A DNA stretch of 64,000 nucleotides. Origin: Burkholderia lata (GTDB lineage: Bacteria > Pseudomonadota > Gammaproteobacteria > Burkholderiales > Burkholderiaceae). The first letter of the stretch is position 1, and every line of letters begins with the position of its first letter. The stretch lies in assembly GCF_000012945.1 (NCBI RefSeq), contig NC_007511.1, forward strand, positions 1,984,001 to 2,048,000, read 5' to 3'. Positions 42,992-51,513 of this stretch are shown piece by piece. The position numbers and the translations under genes are program-made. A model generated the notes under the pieces. The model worked only from the letters and a program-made list of their open reading frames with translations. It was not told the origin of the DNA and made no database searches.

Positions 42992-44203
42992 TCAGTGCAC
43001 CGCGCCGCGCATCAGCTCGGTCACGGCCACGCCGCGCGACGTGCGCATGCATTCCTCGACGTAATCGATGAACGGCAACGGTTCGAAATCGATTTCGTCG
43101 CGCACGCGGCGGTTGTCGAACACGCGATCGACCGTCGCGAATTCCCCGCAGCGCTGCAGGGCCCGGCCGATCACGCGTTCGAGTGCCGGATCGGTCCGCC
43201 CGAGCACATCGCGCACCACGAGCGGCAACTCGGCTGGCGCACACGCCGCGTAGCGCGGCGCGCCCGTCATCCCCGCCGCCTCGTCCATCGCACGCACGAT
43301 CTGCGCGACTTGCGGTGCCTCGTCACCCGCCGACACGTGATACAGGTCGTGCGCGAGCGTCGGCTTGACGGCCAGCAGCATCGTCGCACGCGCCACGTCG
43401 TCCACCGACACGATGTCGATGCGCGTCATCGGTCGCGCGGTGAAACGGCGCGCGGCATGCGCGAGCCGGAACATCCAGAACGAATTCGGCGCGGGCCGCG
43501 TACCGAGCACCGTGTGGCCGACCACATGCGACGGCCGCACCACGACGAGCGGCAGCCCGAGCGCGCGCAGACGCTGCTCGGTCTCCGCCTTCGCGTGCAG
43601 GTAGTCCGCCGCGAGCACCGCACCCGGCAGGCCTTCATCATCGCGCGCGACGGCGTTCGCTGCGTCGCCCGCGGCCTCTTCCTGTACGATGCCGCCGCGC
43701 CCCGCATGCGCATAGGCCGTACCGACATACACGAAGCGCTGCAGGCGCGGCGCCCGGGCGAAGCGTTCGGCGAAGCGCACCGCATCGGCGATGTCGGTCT
43801 GCAGGTGTGCGCCGTCGGCCGGCGACGCATGGCCCGCGCAATGAATCACGTGCGTCGCGGCGGCGAGGCGCGGCGCGTCGGCGCCCTGCCACACGTCGCC
43901 GAGCGCACCGACGATCACGTTCGCATCGGTCAGGCGCGACGCCCAGTACGGCGCCAGCCCCGCGCGCAGCGCCGCTTCGCGCAGCCGCGCAACGGCGTGG
44001 CCGCGATCCTGCGCACGCACGACGCAGACGATGCGGTCGAGCAACCCCGCATTGACGAGCGCCGTCAGCACGGTACTGCCGATGAAGCCGGTTGCGCCGG
44101 TCAGCACCAGGCGCCCGACGTTCGCCGCCGCGACCGGTGCGCTGGCCGGCGACACGAGGCTCGTCCGCCAGTTGAGCGACAACGCGGTTTTCCAGATCAG
44201 CAC
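42992..44203 (-). CDS. Extended SDR, thioester-reductase/male-sterility-like
   Basis: 403 residues from GTG 44203, preceded by GAAGGAGA seven bases upstream. An ATG at 44263 lacks such a site. The NAD(P)-binding motif is LVLTGATGFIGSTVL and the active pair is YLHAK. The C-terminal domain resembles the NAD-binding domain 4 group (VVVRPSHVVGHTVLG). Relatives reduce thioesters or modify lipids and sterol-like compounds. It stands alone, and the substrate is unknown. Confidence 0.82.
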   Translation of the reverse strand: MLIWKTALSLNWRTSLVSPASAPVAAANVGRLVLTGATGFIGSTVLTALVNAGLLDRIVCVVRAQDRGHAVARLREAALRAGLAPYWASRLTDANVIVGALGDVWQGADAPRLAAATHVIHCAGHASPADGAHLQTDIADAVRFAERFARAPRLQRFVYVGTAYAHAGRGGIVQEEAAGDAANAVARDDEGLPGAVLAADYLHAKAETEQRLRALGLPLVVVRPSHVVGHTVLGTRPAPNSFWMFRLAHAARRFTARPMTRIDIVSVDDVARATMLLAVKPTLAHDLYHVSAGDEAPQVAQIVRAMDEAAGMTGAPRYAACAPAELPLVVRDVLGRTDPALERVIGRALQRCGEFATVDRVFDNRRVRDEIDFEPLPFIDYVEECMRTSRGVAVTELMRGAVH

Positions 44204-44854
44204 GATAGTCTCCTTCGAAGAATCGGCCGGGCGGCGCGACGCCCGCGGTTGCGGGCTGCGCACGGCTCACCGGCCGGGCCTGGGCCTGACGCGCGCCCCG
44301 GCAGTCCCGATCGGGCGTGCGGCCCGCGATCGCGTCGATCGCGTCTCTGGCACGAGGCGGCGGCAGCCGCCGAGGACGGGCGTCCGCGGCACTGGATCGG
44401 GAAGACCCCAGTGTGGGGCCCGACCGCAGGCAAGTCTGTCCCGAAAGTTTCGTGAAAGTGTGGCGATTTGTATGGGATTGTCGGAGTCTGTCGTACCGGG
44501 CGCTCCGTCAAAACGCCGCAACATCCGCTCGGGCCGCCTTTCGACGGCGCGGTGCCGCGTCGGATCGGCCCGGTTTCCACCGCCGGTCGCACGCGACAGA
44601 TCGACGCGCCTCGCAGCCATGTCATCCCATGTCTCGATGATCGACTCAGCCGCCATCGGCACCGCGATCGCCGGTGCGCGCGTGTTTGCGCGCGCCGCCG
44701 GAATAACCATGAATCGTCAGACGTCGTTCCATCTGAAATCGCAATGAACTCAATACAGATTTATTGCGGTTTATCACTTGCGTTTCACACCAGTCTATCT
44801 AGACTGTTCAAGTCAAAACGGTCGAATGTGTCATTTTTTTAGGAGACGATCACA
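44204..44854. other. Long gene-free interval before the 114-residue orphan gene
   Basis: About 650 bp with no supported gene. 44210-44700 is G+C-rich and has only overlapping frames without ribosome sites. From 44700 the DNA turns A+T-rich and carries the promoter-like region of the next gene. Confidence 0.5.
44778..44805 (+). promoter_or_regulatory. Promoter-like region with a perfect 6-2-6 palindrome
   Basis: TTGCGT (44778-44783) and TAGACT (44800-44805) are 16 bp apart and could be -35 and -10 elements. AGTCTA-TC-TAGACT (44792-44805) is a perfect inverted repeat over the -10 position, a typical repressor placement. It serves the gene starting at 44855. Confidence 0.4.
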
Positions 44855-45199
44855 ATGCGCCTCACCATTCGGATTAATGGCAGCGAATCGGCAACCCGGC
44901 ACTCCTTCGCGGTACTGTGGGTCGATACTGACGAGGGGCTGTGGTCGCGCGAGGCACATCAGGGCATGGATCTGCCGACCTGGGGCAAGGTCCGCGACGT
45001 TGAGGGCGCAATGGCGCTCTGCGCGGCCGATGGCGGGAATGCCGTGTGCCAGTTGAAGGGGCTGTCATTCGATGCAACGCAGCGCGAACAGGGTCCCGCG
45101 GTGCTCGCCGGCGATCACCCCGGCGCGTGGCGACTGCAGGCAGTCGATCGTTGCACGAGCGAACCGGAATACCGGGAATTCATTTCCGTCGCCCGATAG
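44855..45199 (+). CDS. Hypothetical protein, 114 residues
   Basis: ATG 44855 has a clear AGGAGA ribosome site. The protein is soluble, with no signal peptide or membrane helix (HSFAVLWVDTDEGLWSREAHQG, cut at HSFAVLWVDTDEGLWS; two cysteines, in AMALCAADGGNAVCQLKG). I recognise no family. Flanking promoter-like DNA and a good terminator mark it as a single-gene unit. Confidence 0.72.
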   Translation: MRLTIRINGSESATRHSFAVLWVDTDEGLWSREAHQGMDLPTWGKVRDVEGAMALCAADGGNAVCQLKGLSFDATQREQGPAVLAGDHPGAWRLQAVDRCTSEPEYREFISVAR

Positions 45200-45619
45200 A
45201 AATCATCGATGTAATTCGTCTGCGGTTTTCGGGTTTATTCCGGTTTCAGTGATATTCATTTCGATATTCAGTATTAACGGCGCCCCATTTCGGGGCGCTT
45301 TTCATTTTCCGGCTTAAAGAAATAATCGCAGGCCGGTCAATTGATCGCACACCGGGGATGGCCAGCATCGGCCGCACCGAAGATCGCGCCCCCCCGGATC
45401 GACACGCAGCGAATCTCCCGCTCTTCATCGCCTGCTGCACCGCTGAAGTGCCGCATCCGCGTCGCCTTTCCTTCCCCTTTTTCACCCCAGGCCGGAGCGC
45501 CAATATCCGTTTTTTCTCGGGGCCGGAACACACTTTCCCCACACGGTGTTTACTCATTTATTACAATCGCATTATCCAGACTGACTCGCCGCCCTTCGGC
45601 GGCCCGACCCGGCCATTGC
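45200..45619. other. Gene-free interval upstream of the penicillin-binding protein
   Basis: 420 bp. It contains the terminator at 45280-45302 and then a G+C-rich stretch. A short A+T-rich patch near 45545-45580 (TTTACT, TTACAATC, ATTATC) is the probable promoter of the PBP gene. Confidence 0.45.
45280..45302 (+). terminator. Rho-independent terminator after the orphan gene
   Basis: GCGCCCC / GGGGCGC, 7-bp stem, 5-nt loop, followed directly by TTTTCATTTT. Confidence 0.88.
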
Positions 45620-47515
45620 ATGAGCGTGAAAAAGAAGACCCACCCCGCCGATCCGTACGCGGCCGCGACCAAGAATCCGATGCTCGCGTCGCGCCTGCCG
45701 ATGTGGCGCTCGAAGCTGATCGTGATCATCGTGTTCCTCGCATTCGCCGCACTGATCGGCCGCGCCTTCTGGGTGCAGGTCGCGAACAAGGAGTTCTACG
45801 TCGGCCAGGGCCAGAAGCGCTACCAGCGCACGATCGAGCTCGATGCGACGCGTGGGCGCATCGTCGACCGCAACGGCGCGATGCTCGCCGTCAGCCTGTC
45901 GACCTATGAAATCTGGGCGAACCCGAAACAGGTCGCCGACACCGACTACCCGCAGATCTCGAAGCTGCTCGACATGCCGCTCGTCGAGGTCAAGCGGCGC
46001 CTCGGCAACGACAAGACGTTCGTGCTGCTCAAGCGGCAGGTCGACGCGGACACCGCGGGCAAGCTCGACAAGCTCGCGATCGACGGCATCACGCAGATCG
46101 CCGATTCGAAGCGCTTCTACCCCGAAGGCGAATCGGCCGCGCACGTGGTCGGCTTCACGAACGTCGAGGACAAGGGCCAGGAAGGCGTTGAACTCGCGGC
46201 GAATGCGCGCCTGGTGGGGACGTCCGGACAGCGCGAGGTGATCCGCGACCGGCTCGGCCGCATCGTGTCGGACACGCGCCCGCTCGTCCCGGCGCAGCAC
46301 GGCGCAACGATCGAACTGACGATCGACCGCCGCATCCAGCAGCTCGCGTTCAGCCAGCTCAAGGCGGCCGTGGTCGAGAACAACGCGGTGGCCGGCAGCG
46401 TCGTGGTGCTCGACGCGCAGAACGGCGAGATCCTCGCGCTGGCGAACTACCCGACCTTCGACCCGAACGACCGCGCGCGCCTCACCGGCCAGCAGTTGCG
46501 CAACCGTGCGGTGATCGACACGTTCGAACCGGGCTCGACGATCAAGCCGCTCGTCGTCGCGCTGTCGATCGACGAGCGCAAGGTCACGGCGAACACGATC
46601 ATCAACACGTCGCCGGGCACCTACAAGATCGGCCCGGCCGTGATCCACGACACGTCGAACCACGGCTCGCTGACTGTCTCGCAGGCGCTGCAGAAGTCGA
46701 GTAACGTCGCGCTCGCGAAGCTCGCGCTGAACCTGCCCGCCGAAACGATCTGGAACAAATACCAGGAGTACGGGATCGGCCGCGCGCCGGAACTGACGTT
46801 CCCGGGCGTCGCGTCGGGCCGGCTGCGCGGCTACAAGCGCTGGCGGCCGATCGAGCAGGCGACGATGGCATACGGCTACGGCCTGTCGATGTCGCTGCTG
46901 CAGATCGCGCAGACCTACACGGCCTATGCGGGCGACGGCACGCTGCACCCGGTGTCGCTGCTGAAGAACGGCACTGACCAGCAGACGATCGACGCGCATC
47001 GCGGCCACCGCGTGACGTCGGCACAGACGGCTGCATCGATCCGCTCGATGCTCGAGATGGCGGTCGGCGAAGGCGGTACGGGGCGCCGCGCGCGTGTCGA
47101 CGGCTACCGGATCGGCGGCAAGACGGGTACTGCGCGCAAGCAGGTCGGCGCAACCTATGCGAAGGGCAAGTACCGCGCGCTGTTCGCCGGGATGGCGCCG
47201 ATGAGCAACCCACGCCTGATCGTCGCGGTGATGATCGACGAGCCGCGCGGCAAGGGCTACTACGGCGGCACTGTGGCCGGCCCGGTGTTCGCGTCGGTCA
47301 CGAGCGGCTCGCTGCAGTTGCTCGGCGTGCCGCCCGACGCACCGGTCGAGCCGGAGAAGACGCCGCCGGCGAAGGCCGTTGCGCCGCAGAAGACGGTGGC
47401 TGCACCGAAAGCGGCGGCGCAGGCCAGGACGGCCGCGGCGCCTAAAGCGGCCGCGCCGCTGAAGACCGCCGCGCCGTCGAGAGCGCCCGCGCAAGCACAC
47501 ACGGCGGCGGGTTGA
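45620..47515 (+). CDS. Penicillin-binding protein 3-like transpeptidase (second FtsI-type copy)
   Basis: 631 residues from ATG 45620 (MSVKKKTHPADPY). One membrane anchor lies at about 32-48 (KLIVIIVFLAFAALIGRAFW). A PBP dimerisation domain follows, then the transpeptidase with nucleophile motif STIK (Ser306), SSN (360-362) and KTGT (501-504). It cross-links septal peptidoglycan. It is not in a dcw cluster, so it is probably a paralogue of the main ftsI. The last 65 residues are an Ala/Lys/Pro/Thr tail with repeated AAPKAAA units that FtsI lacks. Confidence 0.92.
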   Translation: MSVKKKTHPADPYAAATKNPMLASRLPMWRSKLIVIIVFLAFAALIGRAFWVQVANKEFYVGQGQKRYQRTIELDATRGRIVDRNGAMLAVSLSTYEIWANPKQVADTDYPQISKLLDMPLVEVKRRLGNDKTFVLLKRQVDADTAGKLDKLAIDGITQIADSKRFYPEGESAAHVVGFTNVEDKGQEGVELAANARLVGTSGQREVIRDRLGRIVSDTRPLVPAQHGATIELTIDRRIQQLAFSQLKAAVVENNAVAGSVVVLDAQNGEILALANYPTFDPNDRARLTGQQLRNRAVIDTFEPGSTIKPLVVALSIDERKVTANTIINTSPGTYKIGPAVIHDTSNHGSLTVSQALQKSSNVALAKLALNLPAETIWNKYQEYGIGRAPELTFPGVASGRLRGYKRWRPIEQATMAYGYGLSMSLLQIAQTYTAYAGDGTLHPVSLLKNGTDQQTIDAHRGHRVTSAQTAASIRSMLEMAVGEGGTGRRARVDGYRIGGKTGTARKQVGATYAKGKYRALFAGMAPMSNPRLIVAVMIDEPRGKGYYGGTVAGPVFASVTSGSLQLLGVPPDAPVEPEKTPPAKAVAPQKTVAAPKAAAQARTAAAPKAAAPLKTAAPSRAPAQAHTAAG

Positions 47516-47639
47516 GCGACGCAGCCAGCGCGACGCGCCGCCCCCGCGGCGCGCGTGTCACGCCCCGACAGCCTGGTTGCCTCCTCACCCCTCCCCGCCA
47601 TCGAGTACCGTCCCACTTTTTAGGAACGCCGCGCATCAT

Positions 47640-47669
47640 TTGAGCGTTTCCGCTGCCTCCTCCTACAAT
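47640..47669 (+). promoter_or_regulatory. Sigma-70-like promoter of the araF-like gene
   Basis: TTGAGC (47640-47645) and TACAAT (47664-47669) with an 18-bp spacer. This predicts a start near 47676 and a leader of about 53 nt before ATG 47729. Confidence 0.6.
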
Positions 47670-47728
47670 TTTTCCGCGTGCCGGGCAGCCCTGCCCGCAT
47701 GCGCGACTACAACAAAGGAGTGAGACGC

Positions 47729-48724
47729 ATGCGATTCCACTGGAAGACGCTCGCACTGGCCATGGCGAGCGCGGCGCTGGTCGGCGGGGTACCCGCCCAT
47801 GCCGCCGACCCCGCCGACGTGAAAATCGGCTTCCTCGTCAAACAGCCGGACGATCCGTGGTTCCAGGACGAATGGCGCTTCGCCGACCAGGCGGCGAAGG
47901 AAAAGCACTTCACGCTGATCAAGATCGCGACGCCGAGCGGTGAAAAGGTGTCGACCGCACTCGACAGCCTCGCCGCGCAAAAGGCCCAAGGCGTGATCAT
48001 CTGCGCACCCGACGTGAAGCTCGGCCCCGGCATCGCGGCGAAGGCGAAGCGCGCGGGGATCAAGCTGATGTCGGTCGACGACCAGCTCGTCGACGGCCGC
48101 GGCGCGCCGCTCCAGGGCGTGCCGCACATGGGCATCTCCGCGTACAAGATCGGCCAGCAGGTCGGCCAGGCGATCGCGGACGAAACGAAGCGGCGCGGCT
48201 GGAATCCGGCCGAGGTCGGCATCATCCGGATCGCGTACGACCAGTTGCCGACCGCGAAAGAGCGCACCACCGGCGCGGTCGACGCGCTCAAGGCTGCCGG
48301 CTTTCCGGCCGCGAACGTGATCGATGCCCCCGAAATGACGGCCGATACCGAAGGCGCGTTCAACGCAGCGAACATCGCGCTCACCAAGCACGCGAATTTC
48401 AAGCGCTGGGTGGCATTCGGCTCGAACGACGACACGACGGTCGGTGCGGTACGTGCCGCCGAGGGGCGCGGCATCGGCGCCGACGCGATGGTCGCGGTCG
48501 GCATCAACGGCAGCCAGGTCGCGCTCAACGAATTCGCGAAGCCGAAGCCAACGGGCTTCTACGGCTCGATCCTGCTGAATCCGCGCCAGCACGGCTACCA
48601 GACGAGCATCAACATGTATGACTGGATCACGAAGAACCAGGCGCCGCCGCCGCTCGTGCTGACGTCCGGCACGCTGATCACGCGCGACAACGAAAAGCAG
48701 GCGCGCGCCGCGCTCGGCCTGTGA
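47729..48724 (+). CDS. L-arabinose-type ABC sugar-binding protein (AraF-like)
   Basis: 331 residues from ATG 47729, with AAAGGAG eight bases upstream. The signal peptide ends at PAHAADPADVK. The mature part tracks E. coli AraF closely: KIGFLVKQPDDPWFQDEW, DSLAAQKAQGVIICAPD, GSNDDTTVGAVRAAEG and GFYGSILLNPRQHGY. It should bind L-arabinose or a similar pentose in the periplasm. An SDR gene follows after 19 bp, and no AraG or AraH homologue is present on either side. Confidence 0.92.
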   Translation: MRFHWKTLALAMASAALVGGVPAHAADPADVKIGFLVKQPDDPWFQDEWRFADQAAKEKHFTLIKIATPSGEKVSTALDSLAAQKAQGVIICAPDVKLGPGIAAKAKRAGIKLMSVDDQLVDGRGAPLQGVPHMGISAYKIGQQVGQAIADETKRRGWNPAEVGIIRIAYDQLPTAKERTTGAVDALKAAGFPAANVIDAPEMTADTEGAFNAANIALTKHANFKRWVAFGSNDDTTVGAVRAAEGRGIGADAMVAVGINGSQVALNEFAKPKPTGFYGSILLNPRQHGYQTSINMYDWITKNQAPPPLVLTSGTLITRDNEKQARAALGL

Positions 48725-48743
48725 ACCCGCCCAAGGAGCCGAC

Positions 48744-49508
48744 ATGACACGCACCACCCTCGTGACGGGCGCCGCCGGCGGCATCGGCCAGGCGCTGTGC
48801 CGCACCTTCCTCGCAGCCGGCGATCATGTGCTCGCGCTCGATCGCGACCGCGCGGCGCTCGATCGCTTCCTCGATACGCTCGGCGACGCGCGCGTGGCGC
48901 CGGTCGTCGACGATCTCACCGACGCCGAGCGGCTGCGTTTGCTGCTCGAATCGCATCCGCCAGTCGACGTGCTCGTCGCGAACGCGGGCACGGCGGCGTC
49001 GACCACGCTGCGCGACACGACGCCCGCCACCTGGCGCACCGATCTCGACGCGAACCTGACGGCCACCTACATGAGCGTCGAAGCCGTGCTGCCCGGCATG
49101 CGCACACGCGGGCGCGGCGCGATCGCGATCATCGGTTCGGTCAACGGCGTGCATGCGCTCGGGCATCCTGCGTACAGCGCGGCGAAGGCCGGGCTGATCA
49201 GCTACACGAAATCGCTCGCGATCGAATATGGCCGCGACGGCGTGCGCGCGAACATCGTGCTGCCGGGCACCGTGAAGACGCCCGCGTGGGAAGCGCGCGT
49301 AGAGCGTAACCCGCAGGTGTTCGAGGCATTGAGAAAGTGGTATCCGCTCGACGATTTCGCCACGCCCGACGACGTCGCGCAGGCTGCGCTGTTCCTGTGC
49401 TCGCCGGCTGCACGGATCATCACCGGTGTGGCGTTGCCCGTCGATGGCGGCCTGCTGGCCGGCAATCGCGTGATGGCGCAGGAGCTGACGCTGGAGACGT
49501 TCTACTGA
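48744..49508 (+). CDS. SDR family oxidoreductase
   Basis: 254 residues of classical short-chain dehydrogenases. The cofactor motif is TGAAGGIGQ, NAG is in VLVANAGTA, the catalytic Ser is in IIGSVNG and YxxxK is YSAAK. The C-terminal RIITGVALPVDGGLLAGN is standard. Coupling to the AraF-like gene (19 bp) suggests a pentose or polyol dehydrogenase, possibly L-arabinose or a derived lactone pathway. The exact substrate is unknown. Confidence 0.9.
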   Translation: MTRTTLVTGAAGGIGQALCRTFLAAGDHVLALDRDRAALDRFLDTLGDARVAPVVDDLTDAERLRLLLESHPPVDVLVANAGTAASTTLRDTTPATWRTDLDANLTATYMSVEAVLPGMRTRGRGAIAIIGSVNGVHALGHPAYSAAKAGLISYTKSLAIEYGRDGVRANIVLPGTVKTPAWEARVERNPQVFEALRKWYPLDDFATPDDVAQAALFLCSPAARIITGVALPVDGGLLAGNRVMAQELTLETFY

Positions 49509-49523
49509 TCGTGAAGCGGTGCG

Positions 49524-49583
49524 CAGGGCGGGCGGCCACCCGGGCCGCCGCGCCCTGCCCGATGCGCGGCGCGATGCCGCGCA
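49524..49583. terminator. Two hairpins between convergent SDR and antiporter genes
   Basis: 49524-49559 forms a 15-bp stem with one bulge (GCAGGGCG and GGCGGCC arms) and a 5-nt loop. 49563-49583 forms a perfect 8-bp stem TGCGCGGC / GCCGCGCA, three bases from the antiporter stop. Neither has a T-run, but together they should block convergent read-through. Confidence 0.55.
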
Positions 49584-49586
49584 CCT

Positions 49587-51305
49587 TCAATGCGCAGCGG
49601 CCGCAACCGGCTTCGTCATCCTGCCGAGCACGTGCTCGGTCATCCCGCGCGCGAGTTCGGTCTCGCCCATGAACACGGTACCAATGCCCTCGTTCGACAG
49701 CAGCGCGGCCTCGTCGCCGCTGTTCGTGCACAACACGACCTCGAGCGCCGGGTTCAGCGTGCGCGAGATCTCGACGATCTGCCGCACGTCGAACACGTCG
49801 GGCAGCGTCACCACCAGCATCCCGGCGCGCGCGATATGTGCCTGCACGAGCACGATCGGCTCGATCGCATCGCCCGACACGGCTGCGATGCCGTCCTCGC
49901 GCAGTTTCTCGACGAGCTCGCGATTCTGCTCGACGACGACATACGCGATGCCGCGCTCGTCCAGCGCGTGTGCGATCCGCGTGCCGACCTTGCCGTAGCC
50001 GACGATCACGACCTGCCCGGTCAGGTGCGTCTGCGGCGTCGACATCGGCAGCGCGGCGAGCGGATCGTCGCGCGCCTCGAGCTTGCGCGCGAACGCCGAA
50101 TGCTTGCGGATCCACGCGAGCGCCGGATCGATCATCGCGAACAGCAGCGTGTTCATCGCGATCGAGATCAGCGCGACGGCCAAAATCAGGCTCTGCCCTT
50201 CGGCCGACAGCAGCCCGAGCGCGCGGCCGAGCCCGGCGAGGATGAACGAGAACTCGCCGATCTGCGCGAGGCCCGCGCCGACCGTCAGCGCGGTATTCAG
50301 CGGATAGCGGAACGCGATCACGAGCGCGACCGCCGCGAGCGTCTTGCCGATCACTACGATCGCCGCGACCTCGATCACGTGCAGCGGCTCCGCGAGCAGG
50401 ATCTTCGGGTCGAACAGCATCCCGACCGAGATGAAGAACAGCACCGAGAACGCGTCGCGCAGCGGCAGCGTCTCGTCGGCCGCGCGCCGGCTGAACTCCG
50501 ACTCGCGCATCATCATCCCGGCGAAGAATGCGCCGAGTGCGAACGACACGTCGAACAGCTTCGCCGCGCCGAACGCGATGCCGACCGCGGCCGCGATCAT
50601 GCACAGCGTGAACAGCTCGCGCGAACCCGTGCGCGCAACGAGCCACAGAATGCGCGGAAACACGCGCTTGCCGACCACCAGCATCAAGGCGATGAACGCC
50701 GCGACCTTCAGCATCGTGACGCCGAGCGTGCCCCATACGCTGCCGCCGGCCGCGTGCGCGTCGCCGGGCGGCGTGCCGCCGAGCAGCCCCGCGACGGGCG
50801 GCAGCAGCACCAGCACGAGCACCATCACGAGATCCTCGACGACGAGCCAGCCGACCGCGATGCGCCCGTTGACCGTCTCGACCAGCCCGCGCCCCTCGAG
50901 CGCGCGCAGCAGCACGACGGTACTCGCGACCGACAGCGCGAGCCCGAACACGAGCGCGGCACCGACGCTCCAGCCCCAGGTGAGCGCGAGCCCGCCGCCG
51001 AGCAGCGTGGCCACCGTAATCTGGACGATCGCGCCCGGCAGCGCGATCTTGCGCACCGCGAGGAGATCGCCGAGTGAGAAATGCAGGCCGACGCCGAACA
51101 TCAGCAGCATCACGCCGACTTCGGCAAGCTGCTGCGCGAGCGACAGGTCGCCGACGAAGCCGGGCGTACCGGGGCCGATCACGATCCCGGCAAGCAGATA
51201 GCCGACGAGCGGCGGCATTTTCAACAGCGACGCGAAATAACCGAAGACCATCGCGAGACCGAAACCGGCCGCGAGCAACGCAATCAGGCTGACGTCATGA
51301 GGCAT
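49587..51305 (-). CDS. CPA2 monovalent cation:proton antiporter (YbaL/KefB-like)
   Basis: 572 residues. The N-terminal Na/H-exchanger domain (about 1-385) has many helices with PPLVGYLLAGIVIGPGTPGF and FALGAFFAGMMMRES. A C-terminal TrkA-N Rossmann domain starts at about 410 with VVIVGYGKVGTRIAHAL. There is no TrkA-C domain, which fits the YbaL group more than Kef. It exchanges K+ or Na+ for protons in the inner membrane and may be gated by nucleotide binding. It is a single gene with no KefF or KefG partner nearby. Confidence 0.91.
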   Translation of the reverse strand: MPHDVSLIALLAAGFGLAMVFGYFASLLKMPPLVGYLLAGIVIGPGTPGFVGDLSLAQQLAEVGVMLLMFGVGLHFSLGDLLAVRKIALPGAIVQITVATLLGGGLALTWGWSVGAALVFGLALSVASTVVLLRALEGRGLVETVNGRIAVGWLVVEDLVMVLVLVLLPPVAGLLGGTPPGDAHAAGGSVWGTLGVTMLKVAAFIALMLVVGKRVFPRILWLVARTGSRELFTLCMIAAAVGIAFGAAKLFDVSFALGAFFAGMMMRESEFSRRAADETLPLRDAFSVLFFISVGMLFDPKILLAEPLHVIEVAAIVVIGKTLAAVALVIAFRYPLNTALTVGAGLAQIGEFSFILAGLGRALGLLSAEGQSLILAVALISIAMNTLLFAMIDPALAWIRKHSAFARKLEARDDPLAALPMSTPQTHLTGQVVIVGYGKVGTRIAHALDERGIAYVVVEQNRELVEKLREDGIAAVSGDAIEPIVLVQAHIARAGMLVVTLPDVFDVRQIVEISRTLNPALEVVLCTNSGDEAALLSNEGIGTVFMGETELARGMTEHVLGRMTKPVAAAAH

Positions 51306-51443
51306 CCCCCCTCCCGAAGTTCTTGTAACTATTTAGTAAGGTTCAAGAACGAAAGGATAAGGGATGAGGCGGAGAAATGGCGCGCGGCCGCGAAAAATTC
51401 ACGCGGCGGCGCGCCATTGCGGGGTGCAACCCCGGCGAAATGA

Positions 51444-51472
51444 AAGGCGCCGCGCGGAGGCGGCGGCGCCTT
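51444..51472 (-). terminator. Terminator after the dehydrogenase cytochrome gene
   Basis: A 9-bp stem AAGGCGCCG / CGGCGCCTT with an 11-nt loop. On the minus strand it is followed by TTTCATTT. It lies 42 bp after the cytochrome stop and ends the gluconate-dehydrogenase operon. Confidence 0.7.
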
Positions 51473-51513
51473 GAAGCACATCGGACAGGCGGGGCTGGCG
51501 CCCCGCCGCCCCG

